Position numbers and translations under genes: made by a program. The notes beneath the pieces are model-generated. The model had not been told where the DNA came from. It saw nothing but the letters and a program-made list of their open reading frames with translations, and did not search any database. This document shows, one piece after another, positions 61,702 to 64,000 of a DNA stretch of 64,000 bases (position 1 is the first letter of the stretch; every line of letters begins with the position of its first letter). The DNA is from Planctomycetales bacterium (GTDB lineage Bacteria > 4484-113). Location of the stretch: positions 1 to 64,000 of the forward strand of contig JAUWGS010000006.1 in NCBI GenBank assembly GCA_030606285.1, in the 5' to 3' direction.

Positions 61702-64000
61702 GTGAGAACTGCAACATTCGCTTCATTGCTGCTTGTGGTGATTTTGCTGTGCACAGCGGGTTCTTCGCGCGCTGATTCGTATGAGCTATCCGGTCTGGGC
61801 GCGATACTCGCCGCGCAAATGGGCGAGACGTACACGGCGGCGGAGCTTTCCGCGATCGACCGCGCGCTGTGGGCGGGGAATATGACGCGCGAGGATATGC
61901 GCTTCAACAAGGACTACACGAAGGGCTACGCATGCTTCCCCATCGTGCGCGATATGATGCACGACCCACTCCTCATCGCCCCGTTTATGGATATGCTGGC
62001 TTCGCGGTTGAAGGACGGCTCGGCATTCTTCGAAGCGGTCGGCGAGTGTTTTGGCTGGAGCGACGCAGAGAAGGGAGCGCTGCAGCAAGAATGGGAACCG
62101 TCAACTATGGAGAGGGCGGACTTTGCGCTTGGCCTGCTACAAGTCGGCTTGGACCGCTCTGAAAGGCTCTTGGCGTACGAGTGGACGGACGAGGAGATGG
62201 AGATACTGCGTGAGTTTCTGCCGGAAGCGATGGCGTGGCACGATGTGTTTGAAAGCACTTGTTCCGAAGAGCGCAGGGCGGAGCTGGAAGCGCTTATAAA
62301 GGAGGAGGGCGACGCATACATCTATGAGCTAGCGGCGAAAGACAACCTTGCCAATTCCGCTGCATCCCTTGCCGCGCTAGTCGCTTTGGGCGGATTAGCC
62401 GAAGGATGGGACGTTTCGCTGTTCCCGCAAGATGAGCCGTTGACGGTTGATAGCCGTTTTGGGCGGATCGCGTTGGGCACGCTTGGCGATAATTATTACG
62501 AGGGCGAATACGCTGTGCTTATCGAACCAGGGGGGAATGATACTTACCGCAACTGCCGGCTGGGCGCGGCATATGGCACCGATAGTAGGCGCGTGGGGCT
62601 GTTTGTAGACCTGGGCGGCGATGACTTCTACGATTGCGGCGACACGAACATCACGCTGGGCGCGGCCGTGCTCGGCGTTGCGATATTCGCCGACCTGGGA
62701 CAGGGGAACGACCGCTACGTCGCGGGGAGCTGTAGCCTTGGCGCGGCGATGGGCGGCTTTGCGATATTCGCTGACGACGGCGGAAGCGATACTTACGAGG
62801 GAAAGGTTTTCACCCAGGGCGCGGCGGGCTTCGGAGTTGCGATGATGCTGGATGATAGCAAGCAATCTGAGCCTGAGTTTAGCACCGACGAAGGGATGGA
62901 GGATCCCATTAACATCCGGCTGTTCGACAACGATGTCTACCGCGCGTGGATGAATTCGCAGGCGTTTGCGCGCACGAAAGGAATCGCAATCTGTGCAAAC
63001 AGGCGTGGAAACGAAGTCTACGAAGCCGGCGGGGTTTACCTGCACGCGCCGCTGTTCTCTGACCGCTACCAGAGTTTCAGCCAGGGATTCGCCATCGGCG
63101 AACGCGGCATTGACTACGCGGGCGGTATCGCAATGCTGATTGACTATGACGGCAACGACCGCTATCTCGGCGACATCTACAACCAGGGCGTGGGCTACTG
63201 GTACAGCGCCGGGCTGCTCTGGGATGGGGGGGGCAACGACACTTACGAGATGACGCAGTACGGACAGGGCAGCGGCATCCACCTCGCCATCGGCGGGCTG
63301 GTGGACGTTTCGGGTAATGACACCTACGTCATGCACAGCGGGCTGGGGCAGGGCGGCAGCCACGACTACGCCGCCAGCATCCTCCACGACCGCGGCGGCA
63401 ACGACCATTACATGGGTATGACGAGCTGCAACGGCACGGGGCTCACGAACGCCGTGGGCATCCACATTGACCGCAGCGGCAACGATACGTACGCGGGCAG
63501 GCGCAGCGGCGGCATCAACTGGGGGCGTCCTGCGCGCGGAACCAGCAGCATCGGCATATTGGTAGACCTGGAGGGCACCGACGACTACCTGGGAATTATG
63601 GAGGATGAAATGCTGTGGCGGCACACGGACATCGGTGTGGGCTGGGATCTGCCGACACCGGAGCCGGAGCCGGAGCCGGAAAACGCTGCCGGTGTCGCCA
63701 CCGGAGACGCGCCCATCCCTGAAATCTGTTATTACGAAGGCGAGTTGACGCAGGAAGCGTTCGACGAGCTGTGGGAGATATCCATCCGCTGGGCGGTGGG
63801 TGACAACAATTACATCGTGCCCGAAGCGCGCAAGCGGCTGATCGCATTCGGCGTGGACGTGCTACCTTACTTAAGTGAGGTGATGGACCATACGGCGAGC
63901 AGCCTAGCGTACCGGGCGTTTATGGATATTCTCGGTGCGCTCAAAGAAGAACACGGCGAAGCGGTGGCTGGCGTGCTGCGCGAAAACGCCGGAAGCGAGG
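61702..64000 (+). CDS. exported GGNDxY-repeat protein (partial, runs off the window)
   Basis: At least 766 aa, open from GTG 61702 (GGAGGAAGGGGG upstream) to the window end. A signal peptide (ASLLLVVILLCTAGSSRA) and a helical domain of about 230 residues come first. Then about eleven repeats of a G-G-N-D-x-Y turn occur: EPGGNDTYRN, LGGDDFYDCG, LGQGNDRYVAG, DDGGSDTYEG, DYDGNDRYLGD, GGGNDTYEM, VSGNDTYVMHS, DRGGNDHYMG and others, suggesting a beta-solenoid with calcium- or water-binding turns. A PTPEPEPEPE linker leads to HEAT-like helices (DVLPYLSEVMDHTASS). Function unknown. Confidence 0.8.
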   Translation, partial: MRTATFASLLLVVILLCTAGSSRADSYELSGLGAILAAQMGETYTAAELSAIDRALWAGNMTREDMRFNKDYTKGYACFPIVRDMMHDPLLIAPFMDMLASRLKDGSAFFEAVGECFGWSDAEKGALQQEWEPSTMERADFALGLLQVGLDRSERLLAYEWTDEEMEILREFLPEAMAWHDVFESTCSEERRAELEALIKEEGDAYIYELAAKDNLANSAASLAALVALGGLAEGWDVSLFPQDEPLTVDSRFGRIALGTLGDNYYEGEYAVLIEPGGNDTYRNCRLGAAYGTDSRRVGLFVDLGGDDFYDCGDTNITLGAAVLGVAIFADLGQGNDRYVAGSCSLGAAMGGFAIFADDGGSDTYEGKVFTQGAAGFGVAMMLDDSKQSEPEFSTDEGMEDPINIRLFDNDVYRAWMNSQAFARTKGIAICANRRGNEVYEAGGVYLHAPLFSDRYQSFSQGFAIGERGIDYAGGIAMLIDYDGNDRYLGDIYNQGVGYWYSAGLLWDGGGNDTYEMTQYGQGSGIHLAIGGLVDVSGNDTYVMHSGLGQGGSHDYAASILHDRGGNDHYMGMTSCNGTGLTNAVGIHIDRSGNDTYAGRRSGGINWGRPARGTSSIGILVDLEGTDDYLGIMEDEMLWRHTDIGVGWDLPTPEPEPEPENAAGVATGDAPIPEICYYEGELTQEAFDELWEISIRWAVGDNNYIVPEARKRLIAFGVDVLPYLSEVMDHTASSLAYRAFMDILGALKEEHGEAVAGVLRENAGSE

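Noticed and set aside
62395-63624. 409-codon minus-strand frame, Val/Ala-rich
   Set aside because: Antisense to the GGNDxY-repeat gene, whose signal peptide, ribosome site and repeats are convincing.

Overview
The window (about 58% GC by eye) looks like a chromosome segment from an uncultured, anaerobic or microaerophilic diderm bacterium. The diderm reading rests on apolipoprotein N-acyltransferase (Lnt), signal peptidase II (LspA), an RseP-type protease, a predicted outer-membrane barrel and many lipobox-bearing proteins. The lifestyle reading rests on an oxygen and peroxide defence set (flavodiiron protein, rubrerythrin, desulfoferrodoxin, ferritin-like protein), FeoAB and an orange-protein-like pair of MinD ATPases. 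Promoters are mostly extended -10 boxes (TGnTATAAT), and several genes appear to be leaderless. I cannot name the phylum from the sequence alone.

Layout. 0-0.25 kb: tail of an IS110 transposase and a paired-hairpin repeat. 0.25-4.7 kb: lnt, prfB (with its programmed frameshift) and a 5'-nucleotidase-tail lipoprotein on the minus strand; a histidine phosphatase and a small basic protein follow. 4.9-8.7 kb: plus-strand operon of a degenerate methyltransferase-like protein, TatD, a DksA-like zinc protein and LspA. 8.7-15.5 kb: minus-strand oxygen/metal stress block (flavodiiron, ferritin-like, superoxide reductase, rubrerythrin, HMA chaperone, Zn/Cd-type P-ATPase, DUF438-hemerythrin-PAS), with a scar made of ferritin and cydB fragments. 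15.7-18.0 kb: mobile-element debris (IS30, IS1595) around a HEAT-like gene. 18.1-20.9 kb: EF-G-like factor and a C39-type protein.

21.0-29.0 kb is the most coherent system: DUF5320, a NifX/ORP protein, two MinD/ferredoxin ATPases (one apparently starting at ATT), a second NifX protein, FeoA, FeoB, a beta-barrel protein and a DUF4198 periplasmic protein. Four copies of a TTGAGA-n5-TCTCAA-like palindrome lie at its transcription or translation starts, which suggests one iron-responsive regulon reaching from the outer membrane to cytoplasmic Fe-S or cofactor handling. 29.1-32.8 kb: rpsO, pnp, a small lipoprotein and an FAH-family hydrolase, then a nuoM relic.

33.1-51.5 kb is a surface-protein island: two giant paralogous lipoproteins (shared new N-terminal domain, Fn3/PKD modules, an 8-blade PQQ propeller in one and a 7-repeat terminal propeller in both), a dockerin-like lipoprotein, a VIT-vWA protein and an unknown exported protein. 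Ordinary genes (RseP, GpsA, DegT aminotransferase, a methyltransferase, tRNA-Ser) are interspersed. 51.7-64 kb: quinone oxidoreductase, tRNA-Leu with a duplicated 3' end, HicBA toxin-antitoxin, a PD-(D/E)XK nuclease plus unknown partner, a permease, an HD-GYP protein, an Eis-like acetyltransferase, a methyltransferase, and an exported GGNDxY-repeat protein that runs off the end.
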